16,941 nucleotides of DNA from Pigoraptor vietnamica (GCA_943704525.1 CALSCQ010001080.1:1-16941); one strand, 5' to 3'; numbered from the stretch's first letter, positions 1-13,259 are shown. Notes: a model not told the origin generated them from the sequence alone. Numbers and translations: made by a program.

Positions 1-87
1 GTGGGTGGGCGGGTGGTTGATGTCCTGTTTGCAAGTTTCATTATTTTACGCACTATCGAAGAGAAGGAAGCAAAAGGCAAATACATA

Positions 88-89
<2 letters not shown>

Positions 90-130
<41 letters not shown>
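90..130. repeat. (CA)n microsatellite
   Basis: An almost pure CA dinucleotide run lies in the 5' flank of the first gene. It is open in several frames and so produces spurious His-Thr or Val-Cys reading frames. The rest of 1-203 holds no feature I can support; the gene at 204 could extend upstream through it only in principle. Confidence 0.95.
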
Positions 131-133
<3 letters not shown>

Positions 134-203
134 CCCTACAACACAAACGAAGGCGCCGAAGGTCGACGACCGTGGCGCGAAGGACCGCCCCCCGTCCGAG
201 AGG

Positions 204-596
204 ATGTTGACGACAACCCTCGACGCTATCGTTCCCCCCGGTCGCGAGGTCTTGGTCGTGAAGGTCAACGCCAACGGGCACGAGTTGAGCATACTTCTGG
301 GAGGCAAAAACCTCTTCAATTTCAACGGAGAAGCGCGCGGCCGTCGCATGCCGTGCTTCCTCTTCGTTCGCTTCGATCCCGAGCTGCTGTTTCACACCGA
401 CTCGAAGCCGAAGGACCTCTTTGACCTCCTTATCGGCAGCGATTACAAAGTGTACACCGACGCGATGGACGTGACGCAGGACTCCCCCCTCTCGCACGAA
501 TCGCCCGTCCCCACCAAGGCCCTCGACCTCTTCCTCGTGCTGCGCGGCCGCCCGCACTGTAAAGCCGTGCTCAACCTCGCGACGGAATTGACGTAG
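204..596 (+). CDS. Small unrecognised protein, 130 aa
   Basis: This is an uninterrupted reading frame from ATG 204 to TAG 594-596. Codon use looks genuine: third positions are mostly C or G, as in the neighbouring recognised exons. The N-terminal half is rich in likely beta strands (for example EVLVVKVNANGHELSILLGG), followed by a more polar stretch and a hydrophobic C-terminal segment around LDLFLVLRG. There is no signal peptide, membrane segment or Cys/His cluster. I do not recognise the family. The frame stays open upstream to an in-frame TGA at 18-20, passing through the CA tract. The start is therefore the first in-frame ATG (G at -3), and a role as the 3' exon of a longer gene cannot be excluded. 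It converges with the minus-strand gene ending at 953. Confidence 0.6.
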   Translation: MLTTTLDAIVPPGREVLVVKVNANGHELSILLGGKNLFNFNGEARGRRMPCFLFVRFDPELLFHTDSKPKDLFDLLIGSDYKVYTDAMDVTQDSPLSHESPVPTKALDLFLVLRGRPHCKAVLNLATELT

Positions 597-952
597 CGCG
601 ACGGCGTGAAACGGCGCTGAACTGTCGAAATTTCCCTCATTTACGGGAGACGTCCAATCGGGACTCGCCTTGCAGACCCTGTCCGTGCGGCGTGCGCACG
701 GTGCGTTTGGCGGTCGTGCACTGGCTCGACAAGTGCGATGTTTCGCACTCACACGCCCGGTCGCGCGGGCACTGCACGGCCTTCGGGCATTGCGGGCACC
801 GCGCCAATACGGCGCGGATATCGCGCCACTGCGACCAGCGTGAAACGCGATAAGAGGGCGCGTCGATACGGCGTGCGAGCGCGCCCCCGCGGCGTCAGCT
901 CGGGCGAAGCGTTCTCGGGCGTCCAATTCCTTTTCGCATCTTCGGGCTTCGC
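597..952. other. Convergent intergenic spacer
   Basis: This GC-rich spacer of about 356 nt lies between the 3' ends of two convergent genes. It presumably holds both 3' UTRs. I see no AATAAA signal, no microsatellite and no coding-like frame; the 738-965 frame is short and has no family resemblance. Confidence 0.6.
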
Positions 953-2699
953 TCAGCGGTCTTGAATCGCGCGCAACAGTTCTCCCAACTCGGCGCGACA
1001 CGCGTCGACGCCCTCGTTCCAGGGCGTGCGCAAGTGAGGCCACAGCACAGTGACGGGCGGCCACAGGTGGTACAGCCTCAACGCAGTCGCGTGGGTGGAG
1101 AAGGCGGGGCGGCGTGTGGCTGCATCAAGGAGGGAATGCCCCTGACGCACCGAGCACGGCTGCGAGTGGAATGACGCGTAAACAACATCCCAGATCGGTA
1201 CATACAAACCGAAACAGTTGCTCGTGTTGCAGTGAGTAAGGACGCATCGCATGCGTGCGTGTAACTGCCTCCATACCTCGCACTGCGGATAGAAGAACTG
1301 CGGACGCCCCGCCGCAATGGACGTTGGCGGCTGGTGGTCGGCGATGAATAGCGAGAGCCCGCGACGTCCGCACGAGTGGCAGCCGTAGCGGCGGCCGATG
1401 GCGTTCAGCGCCTGCTTGATGTCGCGGCGTGCGACCTCGCGCGTGGCCGGAAGGTTTCTGTGCGGATTGCGAGCGATGATAGCGTATAAGAGGTTAGCGT
1501 GGACAAGAGAAAGAAGGCGTGCAGGTACAACAAAAGTGTCACAGGGGCGGCAATAGACCGAGCGCAAACAAATGCGAGTGTGGATGCTCTCCAGCACGCT
1601 TTCCGACACTCACACGCGCCCGTGAGCACCCGGGTACCATAAGTGGCTCGGTGCGACGGAGGAGAATCGACCTCCGAGAGCCTTGTACGGCAAAACGGAA
1701 GCAACGGCGTAGAACAGCGCTTCCTGCGCAGCCCGCACGCGCAGTGCCCCGCATTAATACGCGCGTTCGAATAACAAACAACAGATTGGGGTTCTTCCCA
1801 CTCGTGCTCACGTACTCCGTCAGCGTCCCCGTAGAAGCCACGCGCGCAAGCACACCCCCATGCAACCACAAAGCACACACGCTCGCAACGGCGATGCCCA
1901 CCCGCCAGTCTGGCGCTGCGTCCTCCCATGCATCCCGCGCAGCCGCCGCAGCTGCCTTGAGCGCGTGCTCGTACATTTTGTGGTCGATGCTGTATGCAAC
2001 TTCAAGCCGTCTGCCTGCGTACGTGTCCTTCAGCACTTCCGTCGCCAGCACGAAGGTCGCCCCGCTCGTCGCGCCGGCAGCACAGACAGCCGCAAGACCG
2101 AGGGGGTACGAGAGAGCGTGGCCACACCACAGCCTCAACGGCCGGAGAACGCACAGCTGAATGGCGCCGAGGCACACTGGGAAGGCGGCCTGGAGAACGG
2201 CGCAGAGTTCACGACGAAACGTAAGCAACGCGCCCGTCTCACGTGATAGGATATGGATGCGCATGTGTGTCTGTCGTTGTGTGTGCATGTGCGTGTGTGT
2301 GTGTATGTGTGTGTGTATGTAGAATGGTCGTCGTCACACACCGCGGCCACGACATAAGCGCCCACTGCGTCCCGCACTTCGACAGGAATGCGCCGCGCAA
2401 GACCTGCAGAGAAACGGTTGTGTGTGAGTGTGTTGTCGTCGTTGGTTTGGTGTGTGTGTGTGTGGGGGGGACGGAGACCCACATTCACGAGCAGCGTTTG
2501 CGTATATGTAACGCAACACAAGCACATACATAGTGGCACACGCGTACGCGACGGCCCACACGCTACGGCCCACACAGCAGCACACTTTAGAGGCGCCGGC
2601 GAATTTGCACCCACCAAAAGTCATGTCAAAAATGGCCGGCGGTTCGCTTGTCACCGAGGTCTCGCCGTCCTGAGGCTCTGAATCGCCTCTGTCGTCCAT
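953..2699 (-). CDS. Membrane protein with C-terminal CxxC/DHQPP/CxxC zinc-ribbon or HNH-like module, about 346 aa
   Basis: The spliced model has exons at complement 2483-2699, 2342-2403, 1816-2189, 1277-1457 and 953-1159. Introns are GT-AG with compatible phases (1, 0, 2, 0), and the total is 1041 nt. ATG 2697-2699 has A at -3 and G at +4. Residues about 45-66, 84-142 and 188-206 are hydrophobic and probably membrane-spanning. The C-terminal domain follows the motif NLPATRE. It has C244-x2-C247 (YGCHSCG), then FIADHQPPT (D258, H259), then C277-x2-C280. The second CxxC is created only by joining the exons at 1277 and 1159, which supports the splice model. The paired CxxC around a D-H-x-P-P motif resembles treble-clef/HNH-type zinc folds, and I have an unverified impression of similar uncharacterised proteins elsewhere. 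Nuclease function is inference only. The 1458-1815 intron and the third-exon start are the least certain. Introns 1 and 2 contain CA/GT tracts. Confidence 0.65.
2277..2320. repeat. (GT)n-rich tract in intron 2 of the membrane protein gene
   Basis: An imperfect GT run with GC and AT interruptions lies inside the intron between the second and third exons. On the sense (minus) strand it reads CA. A second short GT run at about 2450-2463 lies in intron 1 of the same gene. Confidence 0.9.
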
Positions 2700-3227
2700 T
2701 TTACGTTCACACACGCACAGACACACTCACACACACACACACGCACACACACACAGACACTCACAACGGCGTCGTTGCGAGCAATACGTCCAAATTCGTC
2801 ACGCATGAAGCGAGGTGAACATGCGTGTGCGTGTCTGCAAGCGCGCGTGCTGTGTGGTTCGTGCGTCTGTCTTTGGTCCTCTCTCACATAACAGTTCGTT
2901 TGCCGTTTCAAAAAGGCCGCGCCAACCTAACACCCACCTCATGTCAAACACAAACGCGGCCATTGTAACAGAGGCTCAGTCTCAATGCATGGTGGATGTT
3001 ACACAACATGTCAACGCAGAGTGGATGTTAAAATTCGCAAGGCAGAGTAATGGCGCGAACCGGCCTGCCAATAGGCGAATCTTTCACGCACAAGCACACA
3101 CAGACGCTTCATCGCGCAGTCTTCTACAACACGTGCGCACATCCCACTCTTCCGCAGCACCGCTCAGACGGGTGCAAGAGCCCTTGCCTTGTTCATCGAG
3201 CCTGAAGTGAGGGCTGTAGTCCCTACC
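2700..3227. other. Divergent intergenic spacer (shared 5' region)
   Basis: About 528 nt separate the start codons of the minus-strand membrane protein gene and the plus-strand PWWP gene. It contains an imperfect CA tract at 2707-2764 directly before the minus-strand start codon. The remainder is of mixed composition. No TATA box at a convincing distance and no coding-like frame were seen. It presumably carries both promoters and 5' UTRs. Confidence 0.6.
2707..2764. repeat. Imperfect (CA)n tract
   Basis: CA dinucleotides interrupted by G substitutions lie immediately 5' of the start codon at 2699 (minus strand). On the sense strand of that gene it is a GT-rich 5' leader sequence. Confidence 0.9.
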
Positions 3228-4312
3228 ATGGACAGGCCGGACGCGAGCGACCGCCCGCAGCGCACGCGGCGCCCCAAACGCTCTCTCAGCCAAAGCCCGG
3301 AGCGCCGTCCGCGCGAGGACGGGGCAAAGAGCGGCAGCAGCAGCCGCAGCAGTGGCGCGGGAAGTGGCTCGGAGGAGTCGCCGCCGTGGAAGGGCGCCGT
3401 ACCCAAAGCTGCCAAGCTGGCGCGCGTGGGCGACGCGGAAAAGGCGCCCGCGACGGCAAGCGCTTCGATGCCCGGCGAAGAAGAGTTGCCGCCGCCGTAT
3501 CGCACCATCTGCCACATGTATGCGCGGACGGGGGATGTCGTGTGGGCAAAGTTTAAGCGGCGTCGGCAGATGTGGTGGCCATCGCGAATCGAAGACCCTT
3601 TCGCTGTGGGTCTCGAGTCGTGCCCGCAGACGGGTGCGACGGCGTCTCTTCTCGTGCGGTATCTCGGGCGGGACACGCGCGCGTGGTTGCTTGATGAGGA
3701 GATTCAGCCCTTTCAGGTGTGAGGGAATCTCTATGTTGTGTGTGTTTAATGTACGTCGATGTGTGTGTTGTGTGCGTTGCATCTTGTCTGGTGAATAGAT
3801 TCTCTTCTCGTTCGTTTTCTTCGAAGCCCCTCATTCCCCCTTTCCTTCTTTGCTCGCCCTGTTGCGCGTGCGTGTGCCTTTGTGTGTGTGTGTGTTGGCG
3901 TTTGTGCGTGGTTTGTCAGCCCACGAGCCCACGACTACCATACTCTCCCTCTCACGCGCATTCTCTCGCGTAGGACAACCTCGACACCCACGTGCGCAAC
4001 GGCCTCCACGCGGACGGCTTCCCCAGCGCACTCGACGAGGCATGTTCTCTTACCGGCATCCGACGTCCCACGCTCGAGGACCTTGCCGGTCGCGAGGACT
4101 ACCCCGGCGTGATTGTTGGGCGGCAGCGCGTGGACGAGACAGACGAGTTTGAATACCTCATGCAGAACCCGTCGACGCTCGAGTACTTTTGGCGGTCGTA
4201 TCGCGAGTGTCCCGAGGGAATGGTGGCGCGCTACGAGGCGGATCTGCCCCCGGAGTTGCGGACGAAGGACGGGTTTTTGGTGCGCACCCGCGGGAATGGG
4301 ACGGCGCGATAG
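3228..4312 (+). CDS. PWWP-domain protein, 275 aa
   Basis: Exons are 3228-3716 and 3974-4312, joined by a phase-0 GT-AG intron (CAG|GTGTGA ... CGTAG|GAC). ATG 3228 sits in a strong context (ACCATGG); an upstream TTG in the same frame was not used. Residues 1-90 are basic, Ser/Arg/Pro-rich and probably disordered. A PWWP module starts at residue 102 with TGDVVWAKFKRRRQMWWPSR. It continues into a beta-strand LLVRYLGRD and the segment WLLDEEIQPFQ, with the intron falling inside or just after the domain. The characteristic Pro-Trp-Trp-Pro core reads M-W-W-P-S here. PWWP domains bind methylated histone tails and DNA, so a chromatin role is likely. The C-terminal 110 residues (TLEYFWRSYRECPEGMV region) are unrecognised. 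No methyltransferase or other catalytic domain is present. Confidence 0.85.
3865..3910. repeat. GT-rich tract in the PWWP gene intron
   Basis: A GTGT run interrupted by CC and TT lies inside the single intron (3717-3973) of the PWWP gene, upstream of a short pyrimidine-rich acceptor region. Confidence 0.85.
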
Positions 4313-4621
4313 TGTGAGAGTGAGGCCCTGTGTGCGTGCGTGCGTGCGTGCGTGCGTATGTGTGCGGCGTTGCGTGTGCGTGCGTTTGTGTGCGGCGTGG
4401 CGTGTGCGTGCGTGCGCGTATTCGATTGAACAAAGCGGTTTCCTTCGCCGTCTTTGTCTTCACAAAGATTGGACAGGCGCAACGGCCGTGTCACGTGCAC
4501 TCGCAGCCTGTGCCTTAGCGAACGAAAGCCCAACGCCGCACTTCTCTACGTACGAAATGGAGTAGACGAAAACGGCAAACAAAAAGAGGCGTTGTTATTC
4601 CGACATGCCCTTCATTCGCAC
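4313..4621. other. Convergent spacer with (GTGC)n tract
   Basis: The 3' flanks of the PWWP gene and the minus-strand exonuclease gene meet here. At 4330-4420 there is a GTGC tetranucleotide array (GTGCGTGCGTGC...) with GTGTGCGG interruptions. The remainder is unremarkable, and no polyadenylation hexamer of the AATAAA type was found. Confidence 0.8.
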
Positions 4622-6157
4622 TCATCGCACCGGGAACAGCGGCAGCGCGTGCTTTCGCACGACCTCCTCCGCCGCTTCCCCCCAATAGTGCTCAAACACA
4701 AACAGCGCAGCGGCCGCGTCGTAGCCCGCCTCGTGCGCAGCGCCCGTCGGAAAGCCAGTCGCCCCCTTTTCCTGCAGCGACTCGAGGATCGCACCCAGTT
4801 TACGGCTGTGCGGGTGGTCCCCGGACTTGTACAGCCCGACGAGCTCGAGCGTGTCGACGTACCAAATGTTCGCGCTCTCAAACAGCCTGCGCTGCTTCTC
4901 TCCGCGCTCGAGGGTGGCGAGAAGGAAGCGGACGTCAAAGGGCGCGTTGTGGGCCACGAGGACTACCGCGTGCTCGTCCCAGTTGGGGTGACGCGAGGTC
5001 GACGGCGACGCTTCTGCAGACGATGGCGCCGAGAGAGAGGCCGTGCACAGGTATTCGTGCATCCACGCGAGCGCTGTCGTGTATGGCTGCCCCTTTTCCT
5101 TTAGCGTTGCGAGCGAGAGGCCGTTCACTTTGAGCGCCTCCGCCTCCACTGCCATGATGCCAGGATGCACGAGCGTCGTCGACGGCGCACCCCCACGCGC
5201 GCAGAGTCCCATGGAAAGAATGGCATGCTGCTTCGCATTGAAACCCCCCGTCTCGAGGTCAAATCCGACGAGGGTGAACGTGCGCGCGCTGAACGCACGC
5301 GGCGGCGGCTTCGGTGTCGGCGTCCACGACGGTGAGGGGGCTGCAGACCTAGGAGACGCCGGTGTGGACGGATAATAGGGAGCGCCGCTCGACTGCTTGG
5401 GCGATTGCGAGGGCGAGGCAGTCGTAGCGGCACGTGATGTCGACGCAGGAGAGTCGCGCGCGAGTTGCCGCGGGCTCGAAGGGGGCGACGACGGCCGCGC
5501 GTACTGTTTGGGCGGTGAGTTTGTAGCACCCGCAGCGGACGTCGATGGCGTCGCCGGGGACGAAGGGGACGGGGTGTTGGGAGTAGACGAGCGGCGGAAG
5601 GGCCACCGGCGCGGCGTGAAGCGGTTCCCGGGTGGCGTCGCGCTCTGCGGCGAAGTCACTTGCCCATTTCCCTCTTCGGAAGGGTCCGACGTCGCGGATT
5701 CCGGAGTGCGGCTGTCGCAGTGGGCAGAAGTGTGTAACTGCCGGGTGCTTGTCGCCGCGCCAACGGGCGACAGGGGAGGTGTAACACGCGCGCGCGGTGG
5801 CGACGCTGTCACCGCCAGGGTCCCATCTATTGTGCCCACAGAAGGGTCTGTCGACGCACCGTCCGCTGCAACTGTTGAGGCGCGCGCGTTGCACGGAGTT
5901 GTTGCGCGCACCCGTCGCGGGGGAGCGCGGCTGAGGAGCACTCGAGAGAGGGTGCCGGCGTCCCTGCGGTCGGCCACGCACCGCAAGAGCGAAACGGAGG
6001 ATACGGTGTCGTCCGGTTGACTCAGCGCTGCAGAAACGTCGTCCCAGTCACCTCGGGAAGAGGCCGAGAGGACGCGATCGCGCGTTGAGACCGCAGCGGG
6101 GGCCGACGGAGCCTCCGGCGATTGCGGCTGCACAGGCGTGTCGGTCGCGCACGACAT
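4622..6157 (-). CDS. DEDDh-type 3'-5' exonuclease with long disordered N-terminus, 511 aa
   Basis: This is a single-exon frame ending in TGA at 4622-4624. The exonuclease domain occupies residues about 294-511. Motif I is VGFDLETGGFNAKQHAIL (D300, E302), motif II is VAHNAPFDVRFLL (D408), and motif III is HEAGYD (H475, D480). These give all five DEDDh metal-binding and catalytic residues, so activity is expected on DNA or RNA 3' ends. The motif I wording and the EALKVNGLS segment resemble RNase T and bacterial or phage DnaQ-like exonucleases more than oligoribonuclease. Residues 1-293 are Ser/Thr/Pro-rich low complexity. ATG 6155-6157 was chosen for A at -3. An in-frame ATG at 6260-6262 would add 35 residues starting MASLRSPATALNFVRCIALL, basic and lacking acidic residues, so possibly a mitochondrial presequence. 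Confidence 0.85.
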   Translation of the reverse strand: MSCATDTPVQPQSPEAPSAPAAVSTRDRVLSASSRGDWDDVSAALSQPDDTVSSVSLLRCVADRRDAGTLSRVLLSRAPPRRVRATTPCNARASTVAADGASTDPSVGTIDGTLAVTASPPRARVTPPLSPVGAATSTRQLHTSAHCDSRTPESATSDPSEEGNGQVTSPQSATPPGNRFTPRRWPFRRSSTPNTPSPSSPATPSTSAAGATNSPPKQYARPSSPPSSPRQLARDSPASTSRAATTASPSQSPKQSSGAPYYPSTPASPRSAAPSPSWTPTPKPPPRAFSARTFTLVGFDLETGGFNAKQHAILSMGLCARGGAPSTTLVHPGIMAVEAEALKVNGLSLATLKEKGQPYTTALAWMHEYLCTASLSAPSSAEASPSTSRHPNWDEHAVVLVAHNAPFDVRFLLATLERGEKQRRLFESANIWYVDTLELVGLYKSGDHPHSRKLGAILESLQEKGATGFPTGAAHEAGYDAAAALFVFEHYWGEAAEEVVRKHALPLFPVR

Positions 6158-6685
6158 CGTCGAATGTAACGTTAACACAGACGTGTTATGTGACGGCGAA
6201 TGAAGGAGAGCTATGCAGCGCACGAAGTTGAGAGCGGTCGCTGGAGATCTAAGGGATGCCATGAGAGCCACTCCCTTTGCCGCTAAACGTCGACGTTGCT
6301 TGCGTGTGTATGTCGCAGCATACGACGGAAGTGTGTGTGCGTGTGTGCGCGCGTGCGTGCGTTGCGTGTGTGACCGTGCTGTTGCGTGCGTGCGTGCGTC
6401 TGCGTGGACGAGTGAGTATCCGCCAACAGCGACAACAGGAAGGGTAACTTTTTTTTGCGCGCGCAACGGTAACCCACAGAGACAGCGCAGACCATTCAAC
6501 CCCCACCACAACCTCAAATCATCGCCCGTCTGAACCCTCACCTTATCCCACACATAATCTCCCACTGAAACAGAATCATCCGTCACGTGCCACTGTCACA
6601 CGCCAATTCCGCACATAGAAAAAGACAGAAGGAGACGCTTCTCCCACGCATTCCCGCACAGCGCGCGTCGCCCTTCGCGGTACAA
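6158..6685. other. Divergent intergenic spacer with GTGC/GTGT tract
   Basis: This spacer lies between the exonuclease start (6157, or 6262 if the longer form is used) and the lipase start at 6686. A GTGT/GTGC tract spans 6331-6400. It keeps a minus-strand frame open up to 6586, but that extension encodes only Thr/His/Ala repeats and is not credible protein. The presumed bidirectional promoter has no obvious TATA box. Confidence 0.65.
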
Positions 6686-9504
<2,819 letters not shown>

Positions 9505-10077
9505 AAAATGTCGGTCTCAAGGAGAGTGTGTACATAGTGGTCTGAGAGTTTTGCGCAGATAGAGATTGTGTTTGCGTGCGTGCGTGCGTGCTCTTCGTGG
9601 CGTTCGGTGTGTGACCGCAACGCGCGTTCTTATAAAGGCAATGAAGGAGTGAATTTGAATTGGCCACAGACACACACACACACACACGCACGCACGCACG
9701 CACGCACGCACGCACGTAGAAGCTGCAAGTGCAATTCAAGCAACAAGGCTGTTTGGACACGGACATTGTATTCGGCACGGCCTGCCCGCAGACTCCACCG
9801 ACATAATAAGTGGTCACTCGAAATTTGTGTGCGTACACACACAAAAAACATAGAGCGAAAATTAAGAGTGTCCGACCGATGCTTGTTCACGCACGCACAC
9901 AGCGCAGCCGCCGCCGCCGCGAAAAAGAGAAGACATAGCCATCGTCTCGCATGGGCAAAACGCACGCAGAGAGTTATTGGCCCATGGATAGAGTAAACAA
10001 AGGGAAAGCGTTTGCGAAAGTGAGAAAAGGTGCTATTCACATAAGTGGGCGCGCGAGGCCCACATTAACGCCGGCCG
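9505..10077. other. Convergent intergenic spacer with simple repeats
   Basis: The 3' flanks of the lipase and of the minus-strand transporter meet here. The spacer contains a short GTGC run (about 9572-9591) and a CA/GCAC tract (9666-9716). It also has an A-rich patch near 9838-9866 that might serve 3' end formation. No coding-like frame was recognised. Confidence 0.65.
9666..9716. repeat. CA then (GCAC)n tract
   Basis: A CA run passes directly into a GCAC tetranucleotide array. It lies in the convergent spacer downstream of both the lipase and transporter genes. Confidence 0.95.
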
Positions 10078-10853
10078 TTACGACTGCTGCGCCTCCGCCT
10101 GGAGTTGCACGAGGGCCCTGCGCATGTCCACGCGCCACAGCAGCGACGAGAGGAATATGGCCATTGTGGCGACGATCGCGAGGAGAGAGAAGATGAGGCT
10201 CCAGCTGCGGCACAGACGGAAGAGAGAACGTCGTAAGTCGTCACGTCCATGACACATCGCATTAAGAGAGACGCAGACAATCGCAGGCATGCATGGGAGA
10301 ACGCGCAATACACTCGCACGCACACTCACACTCACACGCACACGCACGCACGCGCACATTCAACAAGACGCTTGAAACGCACCTATCGCCCATCTGTCCC
10401 TTGATAATCATGATGGCAAACGCGCCCATAGCACCCGCAGAGTCAATCAGCGAGTTGGCCGTTCCCGTAAGGTCGCGGCCGCCAATGTCGACGGAGAAGG
10501 CGCCGCCGGGGAGCGAGTACGGGCCGAGCAGGCCGAAGCCGCACACGGCCAGGAGGAAGACGGCGCCGTTGAAGGTCATCTCGGTCGCGTTGTACGAGAG
10601 ATAGAGAAGGCCCGACACGAGGATGCTGAGGAACGACACGCACAGCGAGGCCCGGTGCTTCTTGGGGAGGCGGTCCTTCAGGTAGCCCACGAGGAGCGTC
10701 GACGTCACGCCGATGAGCGAAAAGGCCATCGAACCCCAGGCGGAAGCGGCGGCCGCGGCGCTCTTGCTCGCCGGGTCAAGGCACGACTCGCCCCATTGGC
10801 AGTACCTGAAGAAAAGGGAGGGGCGCGCGATTAGGAGGATGCCGTTTGCCTGC

Positions 10854-10916
<63 letters not shown>

Positions 10917-13259
10917 GTGTGTGGTGTGCGCGCGTGCATGTTTGTGTGCGTGCGCGCGCGATCATCGTCAGACACGTACACATTCTGGAGATAGCTGGCG
11001 CTGTAGGCGAAGAAGAGCTCGCGCAGGAGATACACCGAGGTCGAGAGGCCGCATACGAGCCAAAAGATTTCGTTGTGGAGCAGCTGCGTGCGAATTTTGT
11101 GGACGAAGCGCTCGCGGGGCGTCTGCAAGCGCGCCGAGAGCGAGTAAGAAGCCGTTGGATGCGAGAAAAAGTGAACAAACAAAACATGGACAACAACACA
11201 TGGGAAAGGAGGGAAAAGAAAAAACAAAGCACCCACCATGCCAATCTCCGAATTCTGGAGGTGCGACAGCTCGACCTCCGTCACAGACGTCTTCGCCGCG
11301 GCCATCGGTGGCTGCGACTTGACGAGCTCGGGGAAGCCGACGTCCGAAGGGCCGTCCCACAGGTAGAGGAGGGCGGGGACACCGAGCGCAATGGCAACAA
11401 TGGCGCAGAAGACCATGATGCCGCGCCACTGGTAGCCCCACGCGAGGAGAATGCCGAGCGTGAAGCGCGCTGCGCCATCGCCGATGAGATAGGACGTGGA
11501 GAGGAGGCCGCTGATCTGCGCGCGCGCAGAGAGAGAAAGATAGGTGGGTGAGAGGGCTTTAATGGCATCGCGTGGGGGAAGAAAGAAGAGAAAACAGTGT
11601 CGGTGAACGAGAGATAGGCATCAGTTGGAGGTAATGCTCATAACAACGCGACGCAGTGGAGCGCAGCGAGAGACGAGGAGCGCATACCATTCCCTGACGC
11701 TGAGGGGGGACCCAACGCGAGACAATCTTCATGAGGGCAATCCTGCGCACGATTGGCCAATTCAAAAAGTGAGCCAAAACGGAAGGACGTACGACAGAGA
11801 AGTGCACCTGAGGCAATGCGTACACCGTAAGGGGCCTCTCAATGGAAATAGAGAAGGTGAAGCAAACCACGCACAAAAACACACACACAGAGACAAAGAA
11901 AAGGGGACCGACAACAGAGGGGACAACACACACGCACAACACGCGCGCGCGCACCCACCACCCCGGGCAGAGGCAGATGAAGAGGAAGTTCCAGCTCAGA
12001 ATGAACATGAGGGGACCGGGGGAGATCGCAAAGCCGAGCGTCATCACCGACGAGCCCCACAGCGAAAACAGCCACATGACGCGCCCGCCGTAGCGGTCCG
12101 TGAGGACGCCGAAGACGACCTGAAAGAGTAGGGAGAGGGAAGAGATCGGGACGGATTAATTTCACGTTGGCGCTGGTTAGGGATACCGCGTTCTTTGCAA
12201 ACACGCGCAACGAAGACAGAGAACGCGCACACGCACGCTACAACGAATACGCAAAACAAAAACAACCACATAAGATCGCACAAATAACGAGGTTAGGTGT
12301 GCGCAAGCAGAGATGTGAACGCATCGCGCGATCACCAACAGACGGCTCAAACCAGGGCAGAGACGGACCTTGGAAATCGAGTAGACGACGTACGCAGCGC
12401 CCGCGGTGGAGCCCCACGTGACCTCCGACATGTCCAGCTCGTCTTGCACGAGCGTCTTGAGCACACTAATGTGCGACGTCACAAAGTACTTGCCGACGTA
12501 GCCAGAGTAGAGAATGACGATCGTCAGAATCTCCCACAGGTGCCGCTTCGAAAAGCGCACAAGGGGATCGGCATCCGCCGCCGTCATCCCCGCCCACGAG
12601 CTCGGCCGCGCCTCGGTTGCGACGCTGTTCTTGTCAGCATACGCGGCATGCCGGTGCTCGAGATGAAACGGCTTTGCATCGCCGTTCGCGGCGCCCTCCG
12701 GGATGAGGTACGTCGCGGGTCGCTCGGCGTCGCCGTGGGGATACATGTCGTTGTCCTGCGGCGCAAAGGGAAGATCAAGTCAGTTGAAGGGACACGGGCT
12801 TTGCGCACACTACAATCGCCAAAGGATTGCAAACGCGAGGTGATAATCGTACTCGATGATTTCGCACACAAGTGCGTTCACGCATGCACGTTCGTACACA
12901 CACGCACGCACCCGCGCCTGGCGATGCCGACTGCCGTCGTCGGGGTCGGAATCGCTGCTCACGTCCACAGACACGCTGTCCGGGGTCCCCGTGCGGCTGG
13001 GGTTGTCCTCATGATCGCTCGCGTGCGAATTTGAGTGCTGCAAGGCAGTGAGGTCCGCATGGGCGTGTGAATGTGTGTAGACCTTTCCATGCGTTCGATC
13101 GGTGTTAAAGTTGCACATCCTCGCAAAAATGAGGGGGGAAGTGCGATCATGGTCGCCATAAAAGCTTACCCAGGACTCGAGGCTGTATTCGCGCTGGTGT
13201 TGGATATTACGCCCACTCGTGTGTTGCAGACGGACGTGCGGATTGAGCACAGCGGCCAT
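10078..13259 (-). CDS. Major facilitator superfamily transporter, possibly OPA/SLC37-like, 596 aa
   Basis: Nine exons on the complement: 13170-13259, 12912-13037, 12369-12755, 11959-12119, 11688-11742, 11237-11515, 10980-11122, 10383-10805 and 10078-10204. They total 1791 nt with matching phases throughout. ATG 13257-13259 has A at -3 and G at +4. Residues 1 to about 115 are hydrophilic, with an acidic Ser/Asp patch (VSVDVSSDSDPDD), and are probably cytosolic. The first six-helix half starts near HLWEILTIVILYSGYVGKYF. It carries the loop 2-3 signature GVLTDRYGGR, and the 55-nt exon encodes IALMKIVSRWVPPQRQGM. The second half repeats the loop motif as VGYLKDRLPKKHR and has GPYSLPGGAFSVDIGG and GTANSLIDSAGAMG. 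These features resemble glycerol-3-phosphate/sugar-phosphate antiporters, but the substrate cannot be set. The two N-terminal exons are the least certain part. Several introns contain CA/GT tracts. Confidence 0.82.
10319..10358. repeat. CA/GCAC-rich tract in the last transporter intron
   Basis: Imperfect CACACT and GCAC repeats occupy the intron 10205-10382 between the last two transporter exons. Confidence 0.85.
10857..10923. repeat. (GT)n tract in a transporter intron
   Basis: A nearly pure GT run (CA on the sense strand) lies within intron 10806-10979. The donor used is GTACGT at 10979 and the acceptor is TTCTTCAG ending at 10806. Confidence 0.95.

Noticed and set aside
1458-1815. Continuous reading through 1539-1930 (minus) as coding rather than intron
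   Set aside because: The conserved-looking NLPATRE segment and the upstream hydrophobic exon lie in different frames, and splicing GA|GTACGT to CACAG|A reconciles them. The intervening frame looks random.
6263-6586. N-terminal extension of the exonuclease frame to 6586
   Set aside because: The added residues are mostly Thr/His/Ala/Arg encoded by the GTGT/GTGC tract, and better-placed ATGs lie downstream.
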